Below are positions 17,015 to 25,546 of a stretch of DNA of 64,000 bases, one piece after another (position 1 is the stretch's first letter; each line of letters opens with the position of its first letter). The notes below the pieces were generated by a model, which was not told the DNA's origin, did not search any database, and saw only the letters and a list, made by a program, of their open reading frames with translations. A program made the translations under genes and the position numbers. Source of the stretch: Simiduia curdlanivorans. GTDB taxonomy: Bacteria; Pseudomonadota; Gammaproteobacteria; Pseudomonadales; Cellvibrionaceae. The stretch covers positions 496,001 through 560,000 of the forward strand of contig NZ_JAUFQG010000006.1 of assembly GCF_030409605.1 (NCBI RefSeq). Direction: 5' to 3'.

Positions 17015-18544
17015 ATGAAACACACATTACCACTCTCTATTTTAATCACCGGGCTCGGTGCCGCCGTAAGCCAAATTGCTAACGCTGATTTCACTAAGCT
17101 CGGCAGTCAATTTGAAACAGAACTACAACAGCGCGCTGCCGCCACGACGCAAGCCGTTTACGACCAGTTACTAGCTCAGGGCTGCGAAGAAAGTTTTGGC
17201 GAGTTCGAAACAATCCCCGAAGGCAATGGCACCGAGCCAACAGCGAGTTTCACAACAAACAAAAGTTTTATCGCCGGCGTAGGCGCCCAGCCAGTGTTTA
17301 GCTGCACAGGCAGTACCCTTGTGGTGTGGGAAAATGTGCGCAAACTGGTTCACACCGCCAATGAACTTACCAACAGCGGCCCGACGGATGCCAGCTTGAG
17401 TCTAGACATAGACGGTTTGGCTGCGGCCCTGCAGTGGACCGCCGGCGAGGAATACTCAACCCAAGAGTCCATGACCAAGAGCTTTAACAGCGCCCAACAA
17501 GCGAATTTGCAAACCCGCATTGCTGCCTTAAAGGCATCTAGCCCTGCACTCGCGCACCACGCCAGCGTCTCGGCCAGTGGATTGAATGCTGGTGATACCG
17601 CCAGTGATCAATGGTCGCCATGGGGTGGTTTTCTAAATGGCAGCTACAACACTGGCGAGCAAAAAATTAGCGCCCTCGAAAATGGCTTCGACCTAGACGG
17701 CTCCGAAATAAACGCAGGCCTAGATTATAGGCTCAACAGCAACTGGATAGTGGGTGGCTTAATCGGCTACCGCGAACAAGATATTAAGTTTGACGTCAAT
17801 AGCGGTGCCGTGGATGGCAAGGTAAATATGCAAGGCTGGTCGATTTTGCCATTCTTACTTTTCCAGAATGATCAGTGGTACTCCAGCCTTTCTGCCGGCT
17901 ATCAGTGGAATGACTTTAGCACCCGTCGCGACGTGCAATTTGACTCGCAAAATATTAACGTCGAGGGAGCAGACACCCAGGCTAAAAGTACCAATGATAG
18001 CAATACCGTCACGGCCAACTGGGCCGGTGGCTATAGCTTTCAGGTCAACGACGCATTCTCTATCGAGCCGTCCATCGGTATTAATTACCAAAAAGTATCC
18101 ATTGGTGATTACACCGAGTCAGACGCGAATCAAGCCGGCTACAATTTATTTATTGAAGCGCAAACGATCAAATCTTTAGAGTCTTACTTCGCACTAAAAG
18201 CGCAATACGTCGTCAACACGGAACACGGTGTTTACATCCCCTACGTCGAGATTCAAACTGTGGGCCAAAAGGAAACGGACACGCGTTATGTCAAAGCGAG
18301 CTACGCCGAGATACAAGATTTTATTAGCGGCGATGCGCTTTTCTCTCTGCCCACCAATAGACCGGACAGCGACTACAAAGTGTTTGAATTCGGTGTTGCA
18401 GCGGTACTGCGCGGCGCCAGCCAAAGCACGCTTAACGGCCCCGCAGCCGGCGGTATTCAAGCGTTTTTGAACTATCGCGAACTGGCCGATATGGGCATTT
18501 ACAATCAAAAGACCATCTCGGGCGGCATTCGCTACGAATTCTAA
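17015..18544 (+). CDS. Autotransporter-type outer-membrane beta-barrel protein, copy 2
   Basis: 509 residues, a paralogue of the protein at 9831-11300. It has the same plan: signal peptide cut after SQIANA, a helical domain with WENVRKLVHTANELTN and WTAGEEYSTQESMTKSF, then a barrel ending in GGIRYEF. It differs by an insertion of about 25 residues before the WENV motif with extra cysteines. An AAGGAA ribosome site lies eight bases before the ATG. It is cut off from the upstream operon by a terminator and a 434-base gap, so it may be expressed separately. The duplication on both sides of the giant heme lipoprotein suggests the barrels work with it. Function unknown. Confidence 0.82.
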   Translation: MKHTLPLSILITGLGAAVSQIANADFTKLGSQFETELQQRAAATTQAVYDQLLAQGCEESFGEFETIPEGNGTEPTASFTTNKSFIAGVGAQPVFSCTGSTLVVWENVRKLVHTANELTNSGPTDASLSLDIDGLAAALQWTAGEEYSTQESMTKSFNSAQQANLQTRIAALKASSPALAHHASVSASGLNAGDTASDQWSPWGGFLNGSYNTGEQKISALENGFDLDGSEINAGLDYRLNSNWIVGGLIGYREQDIKFDVNSGAVDGKVNMQGWSILPFLLFQNDQWYSSLSAGYQWNDFSTRRDVQFDSQNINVEGADTQAKSTNDSNTVTANWAGGYSFQVNDAFSIEPSIGINYQKVSIGDYTESDANQAGYNLFIEAQTIKSLESYFALKAQYVVNTEHGVYIPYVEIQTVGQKETDTRYVKASYAEIQDFISGDALFSLPTNRPDSDYKVFEFGVAAVLRGASQSTLNGPAAGGIQAFLNYRELADMGIYNQKTISGGIRYEF

Positions 18545-18556
18545 GCCAGCGGCAAA

Positions 18557-18592
18557 ACTGACGACTATCGTGTTATCCTGATGGTCGTCAGT
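18557..18592. promoter_or_regulatory. Inverted repeat between the second barrel gene and the hydrolase gene
   Basis: ACTGACGAC at 18557-18565 pairs perfectly with GTCGTCAGT at 18584-18592, separated by 18 bases. It starts 12 bases after the barrel stop codon. It could be a weak terminator (there is no T-tract) or an operator for the hydrolase gene, which starts at 18610 without a clear ribosome site. Confidence 0.35.
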
Positions 18593-18609
18593 CCTCCCTA
18601 CACCTATTT

Positions 18610-19473
18610 ATGAACTCGATATTGCGCCGAAGCTTGCCACTCTTTGGATTGATTTCCACCCTACTCGCGAGCATCGCCTGCACCACTACCTCACCCTACG
18701 ACCCCGAAAAACTCGCTCGACAACACCAATGGCAGCGTGAAATCATTGCCACCGAGCAACTTAATTTCATGGCCTTTTCGGCACCCGAAAAGCCAAGCAA
18801 AGCCCGGGAAAAAAACTTATTTATTTATCTTGAGGGTGATGGCCAAGCCTGGGCATCGCGCCACAGTGCATCGAGCAACCCTACACCAGTAAATGCCATA
18901 GGATTAGGCTTGGCGATTCAACATCAGGGCGGCAAGGCGGTCTACCTCTCGAGGCCCTGCCAATTTCTCGCGCCGAGCCAACTAAAAAATTGCGACATAA
19001 AACGCTGGACCAGCGGACGCTATTCAGAGCAGGTCATCGCGGCGACGCATCTGGCACTCTTGCAACTGAAACAAAAACACAACGCAGATAAATTGATTTT
19101 AGTGGGTTATTCAGGTGGCGGAACCTTAGCGGCTTTTGTTGCTGCGCGGGAAAAAAGCGTCAGCCAACTCATCACTGTCGCCGCGCCGGTCGATCACAAG
19201 GCCTGGACCAATTTACATCAGGTCAGCAGCCTTAGTGATTCGCTATCTATTCACGATTACAACGCAGCGCTCGCCCAAGTTCCGCAAATTCATTTCTCTG
19301 GTGGCCGAGATAACATTGTCCCCAAGCAACTTATCGAACAATGGGTGACGCAATTAAAGCGCAACTTTCCACAAGCGCCGATTACCACCGTGACCCTAGA
19401 GGACTTTGATCACCATTGCTGCTGGGTGGAAAAGTGGCCGGAGATAAGCAAACAATATCTACACGGGCTTTAG
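18610..19473 (+). CDS. Alpha/beta-hydrolase lipoprotein
   Basis: 287 residues. The N-terminus is a lipoprotein signal with lipobox LASIAC (Cys24). The nucleophile elbow GYSGGG places Ser168 as the catalytic serine; a late FSGGRDNIVP stretch offers the acid residue and DFDHHCC the histidine. The fold is that of secreted esterase-like hydrolases, and the substrate cannot be told. It starts 65 bases after the second barrel gene on the same strand and could be co-transcribed with it, although an inverted repeat lies between. The next gene is convergent. Confidence 0.78.
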   Translation: MNSILRRSLPLFGLISTLLASIACTTTSPYDPEKLARQHQWQREIIATEQLNFMAFSAPEKPSKAREKNLFIYLEGDGQAWASRHSASSNPTPVNAIGLGLAIQHQGGKAVYLSRPCQFLAPSQLKNCDIKRWTSGRYSEQVIAATHLALLQLKQKHNADKLILVGYSGGGTLAAFVAAREKSVSQLITVAAPVDHKAWTNLHQVSSLSDSLSIHDYNAALAQVPQIHFSGGRDNIVPKQLIEQWVTQLKRNFPQAPITTVTLEDFDHHCCWVEKWPEISKQYLHGL

Positions 19474-19532
19474 AAGTAAACGCGGTGCCAGTTTAAGCCG
19501 GCCTAAACCAACTTGAACCCTGCTAGCCGAAC

Positions 19533-20291
19533 TTAAACCAGCTCAAGCCAATCAAAACCTTCTTCTTGGCAGGCGTAAATCACTTGTCGAGCGCCCTGAC
19601 TCACCGCATCCAAAACCGACCTAGCCGCTTCGAGTGAATTATTTTTCTGGCTAATATGGGCAATAACCAAATGCTGCAACCGAGTGACATCGAGTTGAGC
19701 GAGGAAACTGGCGCTCTGTTGGTTGCTCAAGTGCCCCCAAGGGCCGCCCACCCGCTGCTTTAACGATTGTGGGTAGGCGCTATAGGCCAACATAACCGGG
19801 TCGTGATTGGCTTCTAAAACCAGCGCGTCGCAATGCTGGTAGCTCTCTTCAACATGGGCGGTAATCATGCCTAGATCGGTCAATATGCCCAGGGTTTTTC
19901 CGGCCGCGCTAATTACAAACTGCGCTGGCTCGCGAGCATCGTGTGGAACAGCCACAGGTTGAATGGCAAAAGCGCCGATACTGAAGGCTTGATAACCCTC
20001 AATAAAATGAATCGCAGGCATCTTACCCAGATCTTTGACTTTAAACGTACCCGGCGTGATATACACCGGCAGATTAAACTTACGCGCTAAGGCAGGCACG
20101 CCGCGAATATGATCGCCATGTTCGTGGGTGACAAGAATGGCAGTAATCTGATCCGCGGTTTTACCCAGCTTGGCTAAACGTAAAACCGCTTCCTTGGCGG
20201 AGAAACCACAGTCGATAAGCAAGACCTCATCGCCATACTCCACCAGTGTTCCATTCCCCTTGCTACCACTACCAAGGGAGGCGAAGCGCAT
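19533..20291 (-). CDS. MBL-fold metallo-hydrolase (YycJ/WalJ-like)
   Basis: 252 residues, cytoplasmic. The metal-binding motif HEHGDH is at residues 56-61, after the N-terminal GSGSKGNGT stretch typical of the YycJ/WalJ branch of the metallo-beta-lactamase fold; VPHDA and a late HISQKN add ligands. Family members are hydrolases, some nucleases, and the cellular substrate is not settled. The start overlaps the bamC stop by one base (TAATG), so the two are translationally coupled. The dapA-bamC-MBL order is common in gammaproteobacteria. Confidence 0.85.
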   Translation of the reverse strand: MRFASLGSGSKGNGTLVEYGDEVLLIDCGFSAKEAVLRLAKLGKTADQITAILVTHEHGDHIRGVPALARKFNLPVYITPGTFKVKDLGKMPAIHFIEGYQAFSIGAFAIQPVAVPHDAREPAQFVISAAGKTLGILTDLGMITAHVEESYQHCDALVLEANHDPVMLAYSAYPQSLKQRVGGPWGHLSNQQSASFLAQLDVTRLQHLVIAHISQKNNSLEAARSVLDAVSQGARQVIYACQEEGFDWLELV

Positions 20292-21460
20292 TAAATAAGA
20301 TTCCTACGAATAATACTCAGCTTCTCTTTTGCGTCGCGCTTAGTTAAGCGGTTGCCGTAACCATCGCGGATGCGAATATCAACTTGCGTCTCGGTTGCTA
20401 GCACAACCACTAAATAACCAGGCACTTCGGTCAACTTTTCTCCGACGGCAAAGCCCTCAACACCCGGGAAAATCGCCCGCGCCTCAGGTGAGTCGGGCAC
20501 CTGTAAATTGGCCAACAGCTCCGCCAAACTATAAGGTGTGGTGGGAATAACCGCATCACTTGCACCGCCAAACCAACGGGTATACCAACTTTCCTCATCT
20601 GGATTTACTGGCTCTTCATAGCCAACGTAAAATACCCCCTCGTCTATCTCTAAATCAAAGGTCGTAAAACCCTGTTGGCGCAAGGCGTGGGCGATGGTGG
20701 CTCTGGCGCGCTCGTAAGACAGCGCCATGCGAAGCACCGGCTCACCGGCCAACATTTTTACCGAGATTTTGGGGCCGCCGCCGATACCTTGGGCCAGCAG
20801 CGAGGTAGATCCTGTACTCGCTTGGCTGGCTAAGGTCGCTGCTAACTCGTCCAGCATCCAAGCTTCGCGCTCTGGATTGATGGAAAGCTCGGGCCAGTCA
20901 CCGGCCGCCACGGCATTGGCAACGTTGGCGGCATCGTGACGAATATGAATCTCGGTGGACTCAGGCTGCACGCCTTGCTCCACATAAACTCGGTAGCGGT
21001 CGCGAACTTCCGGCGAATCTTTGAACTGCAACCACGCACTATCAATCGTACCGGCGACCGCGTCTGAATCGGCAACCGCCACTTGGTTGGCGGCTAAAAA
21101 GTTTCGAATGCGCGGCCAAACTTCGCTCGGCGGCGAATTCACTAGAATCCAGCGCTTGGCGCCCAATTTTTGAATTTTAACGCTTTCCTCAAAGTTTGAC
21201 GTTGCCAAAGCCTCTGGCCTGGGTGTTTCAAATGCTTCGGTTAGGTCAAAGTCATCGGTTTGAAGTGTCGGCACGACATACAACTCGTCGAGCGAATTAG
21301 CGTTATACTTTGATGGCACAACAATGGGTTTAATCGGCTCAGCCAATAAATAGTCGTTGCCGCGATCGCGAAAATCATTACCCATCCAGCTGCAGCTAAC
21401 AACAAATAATGACAAAGGTAGCAACACAAAGCCGCGCCAGTTTGTTATAGGTTTTATCAT
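20291..21460 (-). CDS. bamC: Outer-membrane assembly lipoprotein BamC
   Basis: 389 residues from the ATG at 21460, which has GAG seven bases upstream; an ATG at 21466 lies too close to it. The lipobox VVSC puts the lipid on Cys23. BamC (NlpB) is a lipoprotein of the BAM complex that inserts outer-membrane barrels. The N-terminal segment is unstructured, followed by two helix-grip domains, of which ILVNSPPSEVWPRIRNFL marks the first. It sits between dapA and the MBL-fold hydrolase, as dapA-bamC does in E. coli. The many barrel proteins in this window would be its clients. Confidence 0.85.
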   Translation of the reverse strand: MIKPITNWRGFVLLPLSLFVVSCSWMGNDFRDRGNDYLLAEPIKPIVVPSKYNANSLDELYVVPTLQTDDFDLTEAFETPRPEALATSNFEESVKIQKLGAKRWILVNSPPSEVWPRIRNFLAANQVAVADSDAVAGTIDSAWLQFKDSPEVRDRYRVYVEQGVQPESTEIHIRHDAANVANAVAAGDWPELSINPEREAWMLDELAATLASQASTGSTSLLAQGIGGGPKISVKMLAGEPVLRMALSYERARATIAHALRQQGFTTFDLEIDEGVFYVGYEEPVNPDEESWYTRWFGGASDAVIPTTPYSLAELLANLQVPDSPEARAIFPGVEGFAVGEKLTEVPGYLVVVLATETQVDIRIRDGYGNRLTKRDAKEKLSIIRRNLI

Positions 21461-21510
21461 GCACATCTCTTTTTGTAGTTCACCACTGAAGCGCTTCAGT
21501 GATTATGTAT

Positions 21511-22383
21511 TTACTGTGCGGCTGCTTTTAAGGCGGCCTGCATCTGATCGTGAAATTGCTCGGACAGCGGCGTCAAAGGCAAGCGAATACCGTGCGCCGT
21601 AAGCCCGAGCGCAGACACCGCCCACTTAACGGGAATCGGGTTTGACTCAACGAACATCGCCACGTGCAAAGGCATCAACTTTTGATTAATGGCCCGCGCC
21701 GCGTCGGCGTCGCCGGCAATCGCCAATTCACACATCTTGGCAACGAGTTTCGGTGCTGCGTTAGCCGTAACGCTAATATCGCCCTTGCCGCCAGCCAACA
21801 TCAACTCAACCGCTGTCTCATCGTCGCCGGAGTAGATTAAGAAATCTTTCGGTGCCTTGGCAATCAACAAACGCGCTCGCTCCAGATCACCGGTAGCCTC
21901 TTTCACGCCGACTATGTTGTTATGACCCGCCAAACGCAAAACAGTTTCAGGTTTCATGTCGACGCCGGTGCGGCCGGGCACGTTGTATAAGATTTGGGGT
22001 ATATCCACTGCATCGGCAATGGCCATGTGGTGTAGGTACAAACCTTCTTGGGTGGGCTTATTGTAGTATGGCGTCACCAGCAAACAGGCATCGGCGCCGG
22101 CGCCTTTGGCGCGCTGGGTAAGCTCGATGGCCTCGCGAGTAGAGTTAGCGCCAGTGCCTGCAATAACAGGAATACGACCCGCTACCTGCTTAACTACAGC
22201 GGTGATCACCGCGAGATGTTCATCTACGTCTAATGTGGCCGATTCACCGGTGGTGCCAACGGCGACAAGCGCGTGAGTTCCCTGGGCAATGTGCCATTCG
22301 ACTAACGTCGCGAGGCTCTGCCAATCTAGCTCGCCACTAGCCGTCATTGGGGTTACCAACGCAACCATACTACCTTGAATCAT
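21511..22383 (-). CDS. dapA: 4-hydroxy-tetrahydrodipicolinate synthase
   Basis: 290 residues, the normal family length. It condenses pyruvate with aspartate semialdehyde in the lysine and meso-diaminopimelate pathway. Visible signatures are GTTGES near the N-terminus, YNVPGRTG with the active-site Tyr, and GVKEATGD with the Schiff-base lysine. It is followed by bamC on the same strand after a 50-base gap. The start is the ATG at 22383 in a GGAGTCATG context. Confidence 0.95.
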   Translation of the reverse strand: MIQGSMVALVTPMTASGELDWQSLATLVEWHIAQGTHALVAVGTTGESATLDVDEHLAVITAVVKQVAGRIPVIAGTGANSTREAIELTQRAKGAGADACLLVTPYYNKPTQEGLYLHHMAIADAVDIPQILYNVPGRTGVDMKPETVLRLAGHNNIVGVKEATGDLERARLLIAKAPKDFLIYSGDDETAVELMLAGGKGDISVTANAAPKLVAKMCELAIAGDADAARAINQKLMPLHVAMFVESNPIPVKWAVSALGLTAHGIRLPLTPLSEQFHDQMQAALKAAAQ

Positions 22384-22469
22384 GACTCCACTCCGTTTGT
22401 GAACGCTCGTTTACGCGAGCGTAATGGTACTGATGCACCCTGCTAGGTACAAGGGCAGCAGACTAGGGA

Positions 22470-23525
22470 TTATTGTTGGGTTTTGGTAAAGGCCAGCATC
22501 CGATTCAGCGGCAGCATAGCGCGCTCGCCTAAGGCCTTATCGACAAATATCTCATTACTGCCATCGCGCAATGTCTGCTCGAGGTTATCCAGTGCATTCA
22601 TTGCCATCCAAGGGCAATTGGCACAACTTCGACAAGTCGCACCACTGCCAGCGGTGGGCGCGATGTGAAAGGTTTTATCCGGGCACAGCTGCTGCATCTT
22701 ATAAAAAATGCCCTGATCGGTCGCGACAATAAACTCGCTATTGGGCAGCGTTTGCGCGGCTTTGATCAGCTGAGAGGTTGAGCCCACCACATCGCCCAGC
22801 GCCACCACGGCATCGGGCGACTCAGGGTGCACTAACACGGCCGCACCGGGGTGCCGGCGCTTAAGATCTTCAACACCTTGCGCCTTAAATTCTTCGTGCA
22901 CGATGCAGGCGCCATCCCAAAGCAAAACATCGGCACCGGTCTGCTTCTGCACATAGCCACCCAAGTGCTTGTCTGGTGCCCACAGGATTTTTTGCCCTTG
23001 GGCATCCAAGTGCGCCACTACGTCTAGCGCAATACTGGAGGTAACCACCCAATCGGCGCGGGCTTTAACCGCCGCTGAGGTATTGGCGTAAACCACCACA
23101 GCGCGGTCTGGATGCTGATCGCAAAAGGCCGAGAATTCTTCTATAGGGCAGCCGATATCGAGCGAACAGGTGGCCTCGAGCGTTGGCATCAAAACCCGCT
23201 TATGGGGGGTCAGTATTTTTGCCGTTTCGCCCATAAATTTAACCCCAGCCACGAGCAGCGTTGTGGCGGGATGCTGGCTGCCGAAGCGCGCCATTTCCAA
23301 GGAGTCGGCGACGCAGCCGCCGGTCTCTTCGGCAAGCGCCTGAATCAGCGGATCGGTGTAGTAATGCGCCACCAACACGGCATTTTCGCGCACCAACAGC
23401 GCCTTAATCCGCGCTTTTGCCGCGTCGACTTGCTCAGGCGTAAGCGCGCTAGTTGAATCGCTGGCTAAATGGTCTTTCACCCACTGCCTTGGCGTTTGTT
23501 CAACGGGGGTATTTAGGTTGGTCAT
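22470..23525 (-). CDS. nadA: Quinolinate synthase A
   Basis: 351 residues from the ATG at 23525, preceded by GAGAG; the frame extends 13 codons further upstream but that part is not conserved-looking. NadA is a 4Fe-4S enzyme that makes quinolinate from iminoaspartate and dihydroxyacetone phosphate for NAD synthesis. Cluster cysteines are visible in EATCSLDIGCP and in the C-terminal CRSCANC. Conserved HYYTDP and GVKFMGET stretches are present. It lies downstream of the two tRNA-Lys genes, as in Pseudomonas relatives. Confidence 0.95.
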   Translation of the reverse strand: MTNLNTPVEQTPRQWVKDHLASDSTSALTPEQVDAAKARIKALLVRENAVLVAHYYTDPLIQALAEETGGCVADSLEMARFGSQHPATTLLVAGVKFMGETAKILTPHKRVLMPTLEATCSLDIGCPIEEFSAFCDQHPDRAVVVYANTSAAVKARADWVVTSSIALDVVAHLDAQGQKILWAPDKHLGGYVQKQTGADVLLWDGACIVHEEFKAQGVEDLKRRHPGAAVLVHPESPDAVVALGDVVGSTSQLIKAAQTLPNSEFIVATDQGIFYKMQQLCPDKTFHIAPTAGSGATCRSCANCPWMAMNALDNLEQTLRDGSNEIFVDKALGERAMLPLNRMLAFTKTQQ

Positions 23526-23595
23526 AGTTCTCTCAAGGTGCAACTCGCGGCGCGATTCTACCACATCTTAAGGCCAGTTAGCCCCCAAATGACAG

Positions 23596-23630
23596 CCATA
23601 AAAAAACCGCCCAAAGGCGGTTTTTTATGG
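23596..23630 (-). terminator. Terminator after the tRNA-Lys pair
   Basis: On the minus strand the sequence reads A-tract, CCGCC, loop TTTG, GGCGG, then six T. The symmetric A and T tracts extend the stem and make it work in both directions. It lies 19 bases after the 3' end of the first tRNA-Lys gene and before nadA, so it ends the tRNA transcript. Confidence 0.85.
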
Positions 23631-23648
23631 CTCGGTAGAGCCTGAATA

Positions 23649-23724
23649 TGGTGGGTCGTGCGCGACTCGAACGCGCGACCAATTGGTTAAAAGCCAACTG
23701 CTCTACCGACTGAGCTAACGACCC
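23649..23724 (-). tRNA. tRNA-Lys (anticodon UUU), copy 1
   Basis: A 76-base tRNA with the CCA end encoded. The acceptor stem GGGTCGT pairs with ACGACCC; the D-loop has AGCTCAGTCGGTAGAGC; the anticodon loop CTTTTAA gives UUU; and the T-arm contains the GTTCGAGTC box. It is identical over its whole length to copy 2, 56 bases upstream. Both lie downstream of queC. Confidence 0.97.
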
Positions 23725-23780
23725 GAAAAACGGACTTTCGGCACAAACCTAGGTAGCGGGCTTGTACATATTCAATTAAG

Positions 23781-23856
23781 TGGTGGGTCGTGCGCGACTC
23801 GAACGCGCGACCAATTGGTTAAAAGCCAACTGCTCTACCGACTGAGCTAACGACCC
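23781..23856 (-). tRNA. tRNA-Lys (anticodon UUU), copy 2
   Basis: Same 76-base sequence as copy 1, with the UUU anticodon and encoded CCA. It is the promoter-proximal copy of the pair. A possible promoter on the minus strand lies in the AT-rich 106-base gap after queC, with TTGTCT as -35 and TACTAT as -10 about 16 bases apart, but both matches are weak. Confidence 0.97.
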
Positions 23857-23962
23857 CCTTAAGGAGGCGCATATAGTACTGATTTAATTGGAAAAGACAA
23901 GCGCTTATTGCGGTTTTTTAGTGGTCAATAAACAGCCAGAAACAGCAGCGATAACGCCCGAA

Positions 23963-24640
23963 TTAACGGTACCGAGTCGGATCTTCTAGCCCAGCCGACT
24001 CAAACCCCAAGCGCCGTAAACGGCAGCTATCGCACTTGCCACAGGCGAGCCCCGACTCGGTGGCCTGATAACAAGACACGGTCATCGCATAATCCACACC
24101 TAAGCGCGTACCCTCGCGCACAATATCGGCTTTGCTCATAGCGATTAACGGGGTGTGAATGCTGAGTTTGTGGCCTTCAACACCCGCTTTTGTGGCCAGA
24201 TTTGCCATCGTCTCGAAGGCGGCGATAAACTCGGCTCGGCAGTCGGGATAGCCGCTGTAATCCACGGCATTGACACCAATAAAGATATCCTTAGCCCCTA
24301 ATACCTCTGCCCAACCCAAGGCAATAGAGAGAAATACCGTGTTGCGCGCCGGCACATATGTGACCGGAATACCCGCCGTTTCCTGCTCGGGTACATCGAT
24401 AGCAGCATCGGTCAGGGCCGAGCCGCCAATGGTGCGTAAATCCAACTGCACCACTTTATGCGCCTTTACGCCCATAGCCTCTGCAGTTCGCTGTGCCGCC
24501 ACCAACTCGGCCCTGTGGCGCTGTCCATAGTCAAAGCTAAGCGCGTAGACATCAAACCCGCGCGCCTGGGCCATGGCAATGACCGTGGTTGAATCCAATC
24601 CGCCAGACACCAAAACAACAGCGGAATTACCTAAACTCAT
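23963..24640 (-). CDS. queC: 7-cyano-7-deazaguanine synthase QueC
   Basis: 225 residues, full length. QueC converts 7-carboxy-7-deazaguanine to preQ0 with ATP and ammonia in queuosine synthesis. The ATP-pyrophosphatase loop SGGLDSTT is near residues 12-19. The zinc site is visible at the C-terminus as Cys in SCYQATE, then CGKCDSC. The gene follows the solute-binding protein gene after 31 bases and ends the queE-SBP-queC group. Confidence 0.96.
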   Translation of the reverse strand: MSLGNSAVVLVSGGLDSTTVIAMAQARGFDVYALSFDYGQRHRAELVAAQRTAEAMGVKAHKVVQLDLRTIGGSALTDAAIDVPEQETAGIPVTYVPARNTVFLSIALGWAEVLGAKDIFIGVNAVDYSGYPDCRAEFIAAFETMANLATKAGVEGHKLSIHTPLIAMSKADIVREGTRLGVDYAMTVSCYQATESGLACGKCDSCRLRRLGFESAGLEDPTRYR

Positions 24641-24671
24641 AATGCACTCTCATATAAACACAGCCAGCGGG

Positions 24672-25520
24672 CTAGAAATCATTCATCGGCGGCTGCACCG
24701 CCTCGAGGCAGCGGCCACCGGCAAAGCAATAGGCCTGGCGCGGCCAAAGGTCGTGTTGGTAAAAAATCGCAGTCGAACTGCCATCGAGATTCATAGATTT
24801 TAACGCATCGCGCACCGACGCCACCCAAGCTTGACCCTCGCTGTGGCGGGACAAATAAAGATCTGCCCGGGCATTGCCAAGGGTTAAATGGGCGGCAAAT
24901 TGCGACGCCGGAATACCGGTGATAAACATCGCATACAGTAGCGCCTGCTCGGTCGCCACTAGCGCATCCAACCTATCAGTGACCAACATACGCAAACCCT
25001 GCTCCACATTATTAATGGCGATGTGCTCAAACCCAGGGTACTCATCAAACCGGCGCCCATATTTAGAGCCGCGAATAAACCCGACGCGCTCGCCGTCCAA
25101 ATCCTCCAATTTAGCGATCGGGTTATTGCGGTTAGCCGGCGCAATCAAAATAACACGCATGGTCACCACATGCCCTAGCGACACGCCAGACTGCTCGGCC
25201 AAGGGGCTGACAAACATCACACCCATATCGGCACTACCACTGGCAAGGTCGTGCACCACGCGCGGGTAAGGCCGCAACTCGGCATTGACAGCCAACTTGG
25301 CGCGCTTAAAAAGCTCGTTTTGGAAGTTAACTAACAACCCAGACTGCCGATCATCGGCGTCGTAAAACCCCCAGGGCGCGACGATAGGCACGACAATAGC
25401 AGGCAATGGCTTTGGCTCACCTGATAGCTCGGCACGCGCGGCAACACAAGAGACAAGAGCAACCAGCGTGAACAGAGCTCTGTAATAGCGGTTAATGCTA
25501 GTGTCTTTCGAATCCACCAT
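24672..25520 (-). CDS. Periplasmic solute-binding protein (SBP_bac_3-like) inside the queuosine operon
   Basis: 282 residues with a signal peptide ending near ARAE. The body has the type-3 solute-binding pattern: an early GLLVNFQNELFKRA stretch, PRVVHDLASGSADMG, LEDLDGERVGFIRGS, and VTDRLDALVA. The usual family binds amino acids or small polar ligands for ABC uptake, but no permease or ATPase gene is nearby. The gene lies 26 bases after queE and 31 bases before queC, so it is co-transcribed with them. A link to queuosine-precursor scavenging is possible but unproven; it may also be a ligand sensor. Confidence 0.8.
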   Translation of the reverse strand: MVDSKDTSINRYYRALFTLVALVSCVAARAELSGEPKPLPAIVVPIVAPWGFYDADDRQSGLLVNFQNELFKRAKLAVNAELRPYPRVVHDLASGSADMGVMFVSPLAEQSGVSLGHVVTMRVILIAPANRNNPIAKLEDLDGERVGFIRGSKYGRRFDEYPGFEHIAINNVEQGLRMLVTDRLDALVATEQALLYAMFITGIPASQFAAHLTLGNARADLYLSRHSEGQAWVASVRDALKSMNLDGSSTAIFYQHDLWPRQAYCFAGGRCLEAVQPPMNDF

Positions 25521-25546
25521 CTAACCAAAAACTCCCACAGCTAAGC

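Noticed and set aside
23649..23856. The repeated 76-base block, first seen as a possible CRISPR or insertion-sequence repeat
   Set aside because: Both copies fold as tRNA-Lys with encoded CCA and UUU anticodon.
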